From Thioalkalivibrio sp. ALE31 (lineage in GTDB: Bacteria > Pseudomonadota > Gammaproteobacteria > Ectothiorhodospirales > Ectothiorhodospiraceae), in assembly GCF_000377405.1 (NCBI RefSeq), contig NZ_KB905023.1, positions 186,001 to 250,000 of the forward strand: 64,000 nt of DNA, read 5' to 3'. Position 1 is the first letter of the stretch. Each line of letters begins with the position of its first letter. Below the pieces are notes generated by a model that was not told where the DNA came from, ran no database searches, and worked only from the letters and a program-made list of their open reading frames with translations. Shown in pieces: positions 15,065-25,281 of the stretch. Position numbers and translations under genes: made by a program.

Positions 15065-15459
15065 TCGAGCAGAAACTCGAGACCCTACGGTACTGCGTTA
15101 ACCGGGTCAGCCAGCGTTGCCCCGCCACGGCCGAGGAACTGGCCCGGGACCCGGACACTCAGGACATCATTGCCCTGAACTTGTCGCGCGCCGTGCAGCA
15201 ATGCGTAGACATCGGGGCACACCTGGTCACCTCGCTCGACCTCCCGCCGCCCAACACCATGGGCGAGACGTTCGACCGCCTCGTCGAAGGCGGCGTGATC
15301 GAGCAGACCCTGGCCGAGCGACTCAAGAAGGCGGTCGGCTTCCGCAACATCGCCGTGCACAACTACGAACGCATCAACTGGGACATCACCCACTCGGTCT
15401 GCTCCCGGCATCTGGATGATTTTCGGGCCTTCGCACGCGTGGTTTCCGACCGCATCTGA
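15049..15459 (+). CDS. hepT: HepT-type HEPN RNase toxin
   Basis: 136 residues, HEPN superfamily (DUF86). The catalytic RX4HXY motif is present as R-N-I-A-V-H-N-Y near residues 103-110; the arginine and histidine form the RNase site, and the tyrosine is the AMP-acceptor in characterised MntA-HepT pairs. Translation starts at a GTG (15049) with GGAGAG just upstream, inside the 3' end of mntA, so the pair is coupled. The antitoxin gene comes first, as in known pairs. All motif residues are intact, so the toxin is probably active when unmodified. Confidence 0.9.
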   Translation: MEPRVVEQKLETLRYCVNRVSQRCPATAEELARDPDTQDIIALNLSRAVQQCVDIGAHLVTSLDLPPPNTMGETFDRLVEGGVIEQTLAERLKKAVGFRNIAVHNYERINWDITHSVCSRHLDDFRAFARVVSDRI

Positions 15460-15525
15460 CCCACAAGCCGCGGCAGCCGGTATCATCCGGATACCCCCAC
15501 GGCTCAGGCACCCCAGCAGACCCCC

Positions 15526-17307
15526 ATGGCAGGCCTCATTCCACAGGCATTTATCGACGAGCTGCTCGAGCGCAGCGACATCGTCGAGGTGATCCAGCGC
15601 CGCGTGAGCCTGAAGAAGGCCGGGCGCGAGTTCGCCGCCTGCTGTCCGTTCCACGGCGAGAAGACGCCGTCGTTCTATGTCTCGCCGCAAAAACAGTTCT
15701 ATCACTGCTTCGGCTGCGGGGCGCACGGCACGGCCATCAGCTTCCTGATGGAGTACGAGAACCTGAGCTTCCCCGAGGCGGTGGAGCAGCTGGCCGAACA
15801 GGCCGGACTGGAGGTCCCGCGCGAGGCCGGAGGGGACGACAAACGCGAGGCCCACGCCCCGCTGTACGAGGCCCTCAACGCGGCCGCCGACTACTACGTG
15901 CAGCAGCTGCGCCAGACGCCGAAGGCAGTCGAATACCTGAAAAACCGTGGCATCGACGGCACCACGGCCCGCGACTACCAGATCGGCTGGGCCCCGCCCT
16001 CGGGCCTGCTTGAGGCCCTCAAGCCCCGCTTCACCCCGCAGCAACTGGTGGATGCCGGGCTGGCCGCGCGCCGCGACGACGGCGGCATCCGCGAGCGCTT
16101 CCGCGGGCGCATCATGTTCCCGATCCGCGACCGGCGCGGGCGCATTACCGGCTTCGGCGGGCGCCTGATTGAAGACGGCGAGCCGAAGTACCTGAACAGC
16201 CCGGAGAGCGAGGTCTTCCACAAGGGACAGACCATCTACGGCCTGTTCGAGGCCCGCAAGGCCGGCACCCGGCTGGATGACATCGTGGTGGTTGAGGGCT
16301 ACATGGACGTGGTCGGGCTGGCCCGCGCCGGTTTTCGCCGAGCGGTGGCCTGCATGGGCACCGCCCTGACCCGCGCCCACCTGGACAGCCTGTTCCGCCA
16401 GGTCTCGCGCATCACCCTGTGCTTCGACGGCGACGCCGCCGGGCGCCGCGCGGCCTGGCGCTCGCTGGCCGAGGCCCTGCCCGCGATCCAGGGCCTGCGC
16501 GAGGTGCGCGTGTTGTTTCTGCCCGAGGGGGACGACCCCGACAGCCTGGTGCGGCGTGACGGCCTCGCCGGCTGGGAGGAACGGCTGGCCGGTGCCCTGC
16601 CCCTGTCCGAGACGCTGGTCCGGCTGCTGCGCGAGGAGCACCCGACCGACACCGCCGAAGGCCGCACCCGCTTCGCGCATGCCGCGATGAAGCTGGTCGC
16701 CACCACGCGCGATCCCCTGTTCCGCGACCAGTTGGTCGAACGCATCGCCGAGGAGACCCATCTGAGCCACGAGCGCCTGGAACAGGTCTTGTCCGAGCAG
16801 CCCCCCGAACCCGCCCGCGCGACGGCCTCGGGTTCGGGGGGCGATCTTCCGGCCAACCCCACCGCCAGCCGGGCACCCGGCGGCGAAAGCCCGCCGGCCC
16901 TGTGGGGCGCCCTCCTGGCGCGCGTCCTGCAACACCCGGAACTCGACTGGTCGCAACCGGAAATCCGCCAGCTCGTCGAACTGCCCGGCGTGGCCGCGGC
17001 CACCCTGCGCGAGCTCCTCGCCGCCCTGGACGAAAACCCCGAACGGCATACCGCCGGGCTGCTGGAACGCTTCCGCGAGGAACGCCACTTCCAGCGCCTG
17101 ATGGCCCTGGCCCACCAGGCCCTGGACGACGGCGAGGTGGCCGTCACCCGGCAGACGGCGCTGGACTGCGCCCGCCAGCTCCTGCGCCAGCACTACCGCT
17201 CGCGAATTCGTGAACTGACTCGCCCCGGCACCGAACTGGGGACGGAACAACGCGCCGAGCTCGCCCGTCTTACCGAGCAGTTGCAGCGATTCGACCGGCC
17301 GCAATAG
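15526..17307 (+). CDS. dnaG: DNA primase
   Basis: 593 residues. It synthesises RNA primers for replication. The N-terminal zinc finger (C-C-P-F-H ... C-F-G-C-G, about residues 39-66) recognises template DNA. The TOPRIM core follows with the glutamate in VVVEGYMDVVGLARAG and the aspartates in CFDGDAAGRRA. The C-terminal helicase-interacting region is preserved. A short inverted repeat GGTATC/GATACC (15479-15495) precedes it and includes a possible -10 (TATCAT at 15481). dnaG is followed by rpoD, but rpsU, normally first in this operon, is 10 kb away. Confidence 0.97.
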   Translation: MAGLIPQAFIDELLERSDIVEVIQRRVSLKKAGREFAACCPFHGEKTPSFYVSPQKQFYHCFGCGAHGTAISFLMEYENLSFPEAVEQLAEQAGLEVPREAGGDDKREAHAPLYEALNAAADYYVQQLRQTPKAVEYLKNRGIDGTTARDYQIGWAPPSGLLEALKPRFTPQQLVDAGLAARRDDGGIRERFRGRIMFPIRDRRGRITGFGGRLIEDGEPKYLNSPESEVFHKGQTIYGLFEARKAGTRLDDIVVVEGYMDVVGLARAGFRRAVACMGTALTRAHLDSLFRQVSRITLCFDGDAAGRRAAWRSLAEALPAIQGLREVRVLFLPEGDDPDSLVRRDGLAGWEERLAGALPLSETLVRLLREEHPTDTAEGRTRFAHAAMKLVATTRDPLFRDQLVERIAEETHLSHERLEQVLSEQPPEPARATASGSGGDLPANPTASRAPGGESPPALWGALLARVLQHPELDWSQPEIRQLVELPGVAAATLRELLAALDENPERHTAGLLERFREERHFQRLMALAHQALDDGEVAVTRQTALDCARQLLRQHYRSRIRELTRPGTELGTEQRAELARLTEQLQRFDRPQ

Positions 17308-17433
17308 CCAGCCCGGGCCTTGAAGCGGACGCGATTGCCCGCATTGTTCAGACAGCTGGAGGGCGCCACGCGACGCGCCGCGCAGGGCCTTGACCGCAAT
17401 CAGCGTCCGGCAACCGGCAATATAAGAATCTTC

Positions 17434-17442
17434 TGCTACAAT
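17434..17442 (+). promoter_or_regulatory. Candidate extended -10 promoter upstream of rpoD
   Basis: TG-C-TACAAT at 17434-17442 is an extended -10 element, 81 bases before the rpoD start. No good -35 is seen at 17-base spacing; a TTGACC at 17390 is too far away. An internal promoter before rpoD is usual in gammaproteobacteria. Confidence 0.45.
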
Positions 17443-17522
17443 ACAGGATTGATTTTTCTGCGCCCCAATTTCCTAGAGCCGTCCTGTAGCGGCTCGACCA
17501 AGCACCTCGGAGTACGACCGCA

Positions 17523-19433
<1,911 letters not shown>

Positions 19434-19471
19434 CCGGCGTCCCGGCCGGACGGCCGGAACCTGCCCTGCCG

Positions 19472-19514
19472 CTGCGGCGCCATCCCTGCCTTTCCGGGTA
19501 GAATGGCGCCGCAG
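19472..19514. repeat. Perfect 12-bp inverted repeat between rpoD and tRNA-Ile
   Basis: CTGCGGCGCCAT at 19472-19483 and its exact complement ATGGCGCCGCAG at 19503-19514 enclose a 19-base spacer. The spacer contains the start of TAGAAT (19499-19504), a good -10 box for the tRNA gene 34 bases downstream. It could be the rpoD terminator, a protein-binding site over the tRNA promoter, or both. No strong T-tract follows. Confidence 0.6.
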
Positions 19515-19537
19515 TCGTTTGTACCCTCCCCGAATAC

Positions 19538-19614
<77 letters not shown>

Positions 19615-19793
19615 TATTTTCAACACCTTATACGCTCGCGTTGATTCACGCTTAGTATTTGTAGGCACCTTGTAGGCGGCTTATTCGCCCTCCCTCCTAG
19701 GCGCAGCCACCTAACCTGATACCCTCAGGACAGAAATACAGCTAACAGATGCCCGAGCACTTCCTGTTAGATCTCCCGAGGGGGCAACAGCAA

Positions 19794-20660
19794 ATGCCTG
19801 ATATTGTTCAGATTAGGTTTGATGGCGACCTTGTCGTAGACAACCGAGTCTCCATGCGGACACTTGGCAATACACTGTTCTATACGCAGAACGCGCTAGA
19901 GCGGGCGTATTTGGACATCCAGCGGCCAGGGGGCGTCTGGAAGCACGCCCGCCTAAAAACTACCGAACGAGAAGCAGTTCAGTTCCTTATTGAGCTGCCC
20001 GAACCCGGCAGCTACCTCCAACGCTTTATCTCCGCTAGCGAACTTGGGCGCGTCATTATTGACCGCGCATCGGCCGCCCTACAGACCGCACTAGATCAAG
20101 CCACCCGTCAGGCCGAACAGGAGCACCGCTCCTGGCGTGACGAAGTCCTCTCGCGCAGGCAACAGATCACCCAGGGCACCGTGACACCCCGAGACTACAC
20201 CGATCTACGTGACAATCCCGACCCAAGAACGGTACGCGCTTACGGCGACAAATCGATCGCAAAAGAGTTTGATAACGCTCTGCGCCCTATCAGATCGCCC
20301 TCTTCAGGTGAGAGCCAGCTAGACCTGACGCTATCCGGGACTCAGACGAGGACCATCCCCTTCGATCGAAACACTAGCGAGCTGCTCCACCAGGCAATCA
20401 GCACGCGGCAAGTTGGAGATCCAGTTATCTACGAGGGCCAGCTCCATCAGCTCGACCATAGAAATAAGAAAGGGAAGTTCGACAATACCGCAAACAACAA
20501 AACCACAAGCCTACTATTCTCTAGCGATGACGATGTAGATAAGGTGAGAAACCTGCTTGGCCAAAACCCATTCGCCTTCATTGGCTGTCCGGTAATCGAG
20601 TTTGGCTCTTTTGACCCCAACGCTGGGGATGTTCTTTTTATAGACTTAGTTGGGCAGTAA
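19794..20660 (+). CDS. Hypothetical protein of an AT-rich island behind the tRNA gene
   Basis: About 288 residues from ATG 19794, which has GGGGG 9 bases upstream; an in-frame ATG at 19749 would add 15 residues. I do not recognise the family. It is soluble, with no signal peptide. The start reads IVQIRFDGDLVVDNRVSMRT and is followed by a helix-rich segment; the middle is charged and the C-terminus (GCPVIEFGSFDPNAGDVLF) looks like beta structure. Codon use is markedly more AT-rich than neighbouring genes, which points to transfer. The stop is 3 bases before the next gene, so the two products probably work together. Confidence 0.72.
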   Translation: MPDIVQIRFDGDLVVDNRVSMRTLGNTLFYTQNALERAYLDIQRPGGVWKHARLKTTEREAVQFLIELPEPGSYLQRFISASELGRVIIDRASAALQTALDQATRQAEQEHRSWRDEVLSRRQQITQGTVTPRDYTDLRDNPDPRTVRAYGDKSIAKEFDNALRPIRSPSSGESQLDLTLSGTQTRTIPFDRNTSELLHQAISTRQVGDPVIYEGQLHQLDHRNKKGKFDNTANNKTTSLLFSSDDDVDKVRNLLGQNPFAFIGCPVIEFGSFDPNAGDVLFIDLVGQ

Positions 20661-20663
20661 CCC

Positions 20664-21347
20664 TTGGTAGACGTGATACGCGAACAATACCTGGCTGAGG
20701 TCGCCGCCATCTACCCTCTGCCTCGGGCAGTCGCGGTTCTCTATCTCGCCCTTGCCTCTCACGCCATAATAAAGTCGGAGGGCGAGCCCGCGTTGTTGTT
20801 TTTATGGCTTGAACCGCTGTCTGAAATCTTTTCCGCAACCGAAGGAATAGCTACCACACTCAGCCCACTGCTTTTGATTATTATATTGGTAGCAACCGGA
20901 GTCGCTTCTACGCTTTTTCACAGGCTAAACGCATTCCTTTACGACCTTCTTGACAAAAAAGCGCTTCCAAAAGTCGTCGAAATCCGCTCCTACATCAAGG
21001 AAGAATATGAAAGTGCGCGAGAGTTTTGGGCGACAATCCCCGGCGACAGGAGCACATACTTAGTCTCACTGGAAGAGCAGCTAAAAGCGAAGCTTAAGCG
21101 CTTTAGAGCGATTAATGGATGGGCAGAGTTCTTCTTCATCGTCACCCTATTTCACACTACTATTATCTTTGTCGAGGGCGCCCCTGTATTGAATACTATC
21201 ACCGCATTTGGGGCGCTCATCCTGGCAAGCACGCTTTTCGCGCGAGGCCTTTATTTTTATATTTCCAGTGTCACGCCGCCGCTAGTGGCCGTTAGGGCTG
21301 GGAAGGGGCAAAAAATCAAGCTCGGTGACGAAGATATCTTCCCATAA
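20664..21347 (+). CDS. Four-helix membrane protein of the AT-rich island
   Basis: 227 residues from a TTG start (20664); a GTG at 20673 is possible. Predicted membrane segments are near residues 17-36, 64-85, 150-171 and 176-198. Between helices two and three is a charged loop of about 60 residues (EEYESAREFWATIPGDR), and a short basic tail ends the protein. I do not recognise a family. The gene is 3 bases after the preceding stop and shares its AT-rich codon use, so they form a two-gene operon. A soluble protein coupled to a small multi-helix membrane protein resembles sensor/effector layouts in phage defence, but that is speculation. Confidence 0.72.
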   Translation: MVDVIREQYLAEVAAIYPLPRAVAVLYLALASHAIIKSEGEPALLFLWLEPLSEIFSATEGIATTLSPLLLIIILVATGVASTLFHRLNAFLYDLLDKKALPKVVEIRSYIKEEYESAREFWATIPGDRSTYLVSLEEQLKAKLKRFRAINGWAEFFFIVTLFHTTIIFVEGAPVLNTITAFGALILASTLFARGLYFYISSVTPPLVAVRAGKGQKIKLGDEDIFP

Positions 21348-21680
21348 CACCACCCCCAATAAATCCTCATTCATTGTTTCAAACGTACAGTTATTGACAG
21401 AACTCCAAGGCGGGACGCCCTACGGGCGCCCCGCTGTGCTCCGAAGCTCCCAGGTGTGGGTTCGCGTTTCGACGAAGACATCTGAACCCGGCGCTTCGAC
21501 GCCCAGCACCTGATTACCCTTTTCTTCTCCATACGCGCCGAGCTCGTCACTCCAGGCCTTCATTAAGGTGAGTGGACAACGGCGCAGTTCCTCTACGAAA
21601 CGCAGCCCGGAGGGTCAGACCTTGCTTTTTGCCTCTCTGGTGAAGGCGGGTCGAAAGGCAAGGCCTGTCCCGACTCACGA
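21348..21680. other. Non-coding boundary of the AT-rich island
   Basis: Base composition shifts from AT-rich to the genomic high-GC level at about 21400. An imperfect hairpin GCGGGACGCCC-TAC-GGGCGCCCCGC lies around 21412-21437 and may end the island operon. I found no repeat of the tRNA 3' end here that would mark an attachment site, and no supportable gene on either strand. Confidence 0.5.
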
Positions 21681-22109
21681 TCAGGCAGTCTCGGTGGTGA
21701 TGAGACCGCGCTGGAGGTCGACGGTGATTCGCTGGCCTTCGATGACCGTGGCGCAGGCCAGCAGGAAGATCTCGACGAACTCGTTGCGCTCCTCCTCCGG
21801 CATCTCCGAGGAGGTATTGGAACCATTGAAAGTGCCGAACATGGTGTCATGGGCACCCGCCGAGTAGAGGATCAGTCGCTGCATGGCGGTCTGGTCGTCC
21901 GGCGAGGGCGCAGCGGTATCCAGGACCGGCTCGTCCAGCTTCTGCTTGATGGTGGAATAGAGATGAAACAGATATTCCGCCGCGCTCTGGCGCCCCCGCC
22001 GATCCTGCAAGGTGAAATTGGCCGAAACCGCCTGGCCACTGCGGGCGCGCAGCACGATGTGCTTCGGCTCGGGCTGATCGTCGGCGTACGGGTTCAGGAT
22101 GTGGGCCAC
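21681..22109 (-). CDS. Hypothetical protein downstream of nrdJb
   Basis: 142 residues from a GTG at 22109, which has GGAG five bases upstream (TTTGGAGACATC); longer in-frame starts lack such a site. The protein is soluble and acidic (EMPEEERNEFVEIFLLACATVIEG near the C-terminus). I recognise no family. Codon use is high-GC like the chromosome, unlike the adjacent island. It lies 211 bases after the nrdJb stop on the same strand. Function unknown. Confidence 0.6.
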   Translation of the reverse strand: MAHILNPYADDQPEPKHIVLRARSGQAVSANFTLQDRRGRQSAAEYLFHLYSTIKQKLDEPVLDTAAPSPDDQTAMQRLILYSAGAHDTMFGTFNGSNTSSEMPEEERNEFVEIFLLACATVIEGQRITVDLQRGLITTETA

Positions 22110-22320
22110 GATGTCTCCAAAGCGGAATGGACGGGCCGAGGAGACTACGAGACCCCCTTCGAGATTTCTACGGCGGCCCCGCAAGCCAAGGGGTTATCCA
22201 TGCGGCTTCAGGGCCGGGTGAGACTTTGGTCGATCGCGTGTCGGCGCCTGGTACCCGGTTCGTTTTCTTCGTTTCAGAGTCGCCAGCCGTTCGGGTCCCG
22301 CCCGCCTTCGCCCGAAGGCA

Positions 22321-23022
22321 CTAGCACTTCGAATAGCCGCAGTCACGGCAGGTCGGGCAGCCGTCGATGATTTCGAGGTGGCCATCGCACTGCGGGCAGG
22401 AGGCGGCGGGGGTGGCCACCCGATGCGGGGCTTCCAGGTTGGCGGAGACTTCCGGGGTCCGGTCCCGGTCGCGGTAGTTGGCGACCAGTTCGCGTAGCGG
22501 GCGGGGGTGGCCGTCGGGGTCGAGGAAGCCGCGGCGCTGGAGGATGCGTTGCAGGGCGTGGGCGATCGCGGCGACCTCGGAGGGGTGGTACAGCGGTTTG
22601 CCGTATTCGTTCTCGCCGCAGCGGACCGGGCCGCGGTCCCAGGTGACCTTGCGCAGGTCGCGCAGGGCGCGGGCGGCGTAGCCCCCGCGGGCCGCCAGCG
22701 ACAGGCTGCGCATGGTCGCGGAGATCCACTGGTAGGACTCGGAGTGCTGCCCGGTGGGCAGGAAGAACTCGATCGGGCGCTCGATGGTCACGCGCTCGCC
22801 GCTGACCGTGCCGGAGACGGCCACGAAGCTGACCACCAGGTAGACGGTCTGCGGCCCGTCCTGGGTCCAGTAGCGCACCTTCTCAGTGACCGACTCGAGT
22901 TCGCCCTCGGGGCGCGACGGAATGCGCTTGCCCAGCGGGTGATCGTCGCTGCCGGACGCGCCCTCGCCCTGCGGGGCATCCGAGCGGCGAAAGGCGATGA
23001 TGGGCTGGTCGATCCGGTGCAT
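22321..23022 (-). CDS. nrdJb: Class II ribonucleotide reductase, NrdJb subunit
   Basis: 233 residues. In split class II enzymes such as that of Pseudomonas aeruginosa, NrdJb is the separate C-terminal part that carries the shuttle cysteines re-reducing the active site. The end reads CPQCDGHLEIIDGCPTC then RDCGYSKC, giving two CxxC pairs plus the C-terminal cysteine motif. The N-terminal region (GVTVERPIEF-type, TGQHSESYQWISATMRSLS) matches this family's organisation. It follows nrdJa after 19 bases on the same strand, so both are made from one transcript. Confidence 0.87.
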   Translation of the reverse strand: MHRIDQPIIAFRRSDAPQGEGASGSDDHPLGKRIPSRPEGELESVTEKVRYWTQDGPQTVYLVVSFVAVSGTVSGERVTIERPIEFFLPTGQHSESYQWISATMRSLSLAARGGYAARALRDLRKVTWDRGPVRCGENEYGKPLYHPSEVAAIAHALQRILQRRGFLDPDGHPRPLRELVANYRDRDRTPEVSANLEAPHRVATPAASCPQCDGHLEIIDGCPTCRDCGYSKC

Positions 23023-23041
23023 CGTGTCCTCCCCGACGGCG

Positions 23042-25183
23042 TCAGACGTCGTCGTAATAGCCCTCGTCCAGCGCGGCGAAGAGATTGGCAGCGGTGTGGA
23101 TCTGGCCTTCGTATTCGACCTCTTCGTCGCCGCGCAGGGTCAGCTCCCTGCCGTCCGCCAGGGTGAAGGTGTACCAGGTACTGCGCAGGCGTTCCGGGTC
23201 CACCAGCACGCCCATCTGGGCCTGCGGGTTGGGCCGGTAGGTGGTGCAGCCCTTGAGCCCGGCGCGCCAGGCCTGCAGATAGACCTGCTGGAAGTCCTCG
23301 AACGGGATATCGATCGGGACGTTGAGCGTCTTGGAGATGGCCGCGTCCACCCACGGCTGCGCGGCGGCCTGCATGCGGATGTGGGCGTCCACACTGACCT
23401 GGTCCGCAGTGATCGCGTGGGCGGGCAGATCCCCCGGTCCCGCCTCGGCATCGACCCAGGCGCGGTAGGCCAGCAGCTCAAACGAGTAGCAGTCCACGGC
23501 CTCGCGGGTGCGCCGCCCGGGGCGACGGATGTTGCGCGTGGTGTGGTGCAGAAAGGTCGGCTCGATGCCGTTGCTCGCGTTGTTGGCGACCGAGAAGCTG
23601 ATGGTGCCGGTGGGCGCGATGGAGGTCGCGTGGGTAAAGCGCGCGCCCTCATCGGCCAGCGCCGCGACCAGCGCCGGGTCCTCCTCGGCGATGCGCTGCA
23701 TGTAGGGACTGAAGCGCGCATGCAGCTCCCGACCCTTCAGCACGTCATCGACCTGATAGCCGGCCTCGGCCAGCGCCGGCTGACGCCGGAGCATGTCCGC
23801 GGTCAGCGTGAAGTCCTCGTCCATGATCGGCGCCGGGCCCTTCTCGCGCGCGAGCTCCAGCCCGGCGCGCCAGCTCTCCAGCGCCATGCGACGACAGACC
23901 TCCGCGGTGAAGTCGGCGGCCGAATCCGAGCCGTAGGTCTCCCCCAGCATTGCCAGCGCCGACCCGAGCCCGAGGATGCCCATGCCGTGGCGGCGCTTGC
24001 GCAGCATCTCGGCGCGCTGCTCCGGAAGCGGCAGCCCGGAGATGTCCGCGACATTGTCCAGCATGCGCGTGAACACGCGCACCACCCGCTCGAAGCGCAC
24101 CCAGTCGAAGGCGGCGTCGGCGCTGAACGGCGCGGACACGAACCGGGTCAGGTTCACCGACCCCAGCAGACAGGCCCCGTCCGGCGGCAGCGGCTCCTCG
24201 CCGCAGGGGTTGGTGGCGCGGATCACCTCGTCGAACCAGGCGTTGTTCTGGCGGTTGACCTGATCGATCAGGATGACGCCGGGTTCGCCGACGTCATAGG
24301 TGCTGCGCATCAGCGTGTCCCACAGCTCGCGGGCGCGCACGCGGCGGTAGACACGGCAGGCGACCCGGCCCTGGTCGTCGACGCGGTAACCGTCCTCGAC
24401 TACCGGCCAGTCGCGATAGACAAGCTCGGATGCGGACACCGCGTCCTGTTCGACGGGCAGCAGCGGGAAGGCGAGCGCCCATTCGTCGTCGCGCTCCACG
24501 GCCTCCAGAAAGGCATCGCGCACCAGCACCGAGAGATTGAACTGGGTCAGCCGCCCTTTGCGGCGCTTGGCGAGGATGAAGCGCTCGATATCCGGGTGGC
24601 CGATATCCAGCGTCGCCATCTGCGCCCCGCGGCGGCCACCGGCCGCGCCGATGGTGCGGCAGGTCTGGTCGAAGATCTGCATGAACGCGACCGGGCCGTT
24701 GGTCGGCGCGCCGGCACCCGCGACCAGCGCACCCTTCGGGCGCAGGGTGCTGAAGTCGTAGCCGATCCCGGCCCCGGCCTTGAGCGTCAGTCCGGCGGCG
24801 GTATTGGCATCGAGGATGGCCTGCAGCGAATCGCGGATCGTGCGCGAGACAGTGCAGTTGATCAGGGTCGTCTGCGGCTTGTGGGCCTCGGCCCCGGCAT
24901 TGGCCAGGATCCGCCCGGCCGGGATGGCGCCGTTATCCAGCGCCCAGCGGAACTCGCGCTCGATCGGCGCGCGCTTCTCCGGCGCCTCGACCGCGGCCAG
25001 GGCCAGGGCCAGGGCGACACGGTCGAACATCGCCTCGACCGAGGCATCCACCGGCTCGCCCCGGGCGTCACGCAACTGATAGCGCTCGGCCCAGATCGAA
25101 GCCGAAGAGGGCTGCAGGGGCACGTCGGGCGACGTGTCTCGGGGGAGGCGATTGTTGCCCTGCCTTTGCCGGCTCTTGCCCAT
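23042..25183 (-). CDS. nrdJa: Adenosylcobalamin-dependent ribonucleotide reductase, NrdJa subunit
   Basis: 713 residues. It reduces ribonucleotides to deoxyribonucleotides with a radical generated from coenzyme B12, without needing oxygen. Recognisable blocks include GRILANAGA, the first active-site cysteine in TLINCTVS, GGRRGAQMA, the catalytic NPCGEEPLPPDGACLLGS loop and GITKTLN-like SKTLNVPIDIPF. The protein stops short of the C-terminal shuttle cysteines, which are encoded by the adjacent nrdJb. I saw no cobalamin riboswitch in the 98 bases upstream. The oxygen-independent enzyme fits life at varying oxygen. Confidence 0.93.
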   Translation of the reverse strand: MGKSRQRQGNNRLPRDTSPDVPLQPSSASIWAERYQLRDARGEPVDASVEAMFDRVALALALAAVEAPEKRAPIEREFRWALDNGAIPAGRILANAGAEAHKPQTTLINCTVSRTIRDSLQAILDANTAAGLTLKAGAGIGYDFSTLRPKGALVAGAGAPTNGPVAFMQIFDQTCRTIGAAGGRRGAQMATLDIGHPDIERFILAKRRKGRLTQFNLSVLVRDAFLEAVERDDEWALAFPLLPVEQDAVSASELVYRDWPVVEDGYRVDDQGRVACRVYRRVRARELWDTLMRSTYDVGEPGVILIDQVNRQNNAWFDEVIRATNPCGEEPLPPDGACLLGSVNLTRFVSAPFSADAAFDWVRFERVVRVFTRMLDNVADISGLPLPEQRAEMLRKRRHGMGILGLGSALAMLGETYGSDSAADFTAEVCRRMALESWRAGLELAREKGPAPIMDEDFTLTADMLRRQPALAEAGYQVDDVLKGRELHARFSPYMQRIAEEDPALVAALADEGARFTHATSIAPTGTISFSVANNASNGIEPTFLHHTTRNIRRPGRRTREAVDCYSFELLAYRAWVDAEAGPGDLPAHAITADQVSVDAHIRMQAAAQPWVDAAISKTLNVPIDIPFEDFQQVYLQAWRAGLKGCTTYRPNPQAQMGVLVDPERLRSTWYTFTLADGRELTLRGDEEVEYEGQIHTAANLFAALDEGYYDDV

Positions 25184-25281
25184 ATTGGCCCGCCGCGTTG
25201 CGCTCGACCGAAGGGCGCTGAGGCCCTTCTCCGATCATGGGCGCCGGCGCCGCAGGCTGCAAGAACGAGCAGGGGCCGGTG

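Noticed and set aside
19615-21680. Attachment-site repeat of the tRNA 3' end downstream of the island
   Set aside because: No repeat of the T-arm or CCA end was found by eye; no integrase gene.
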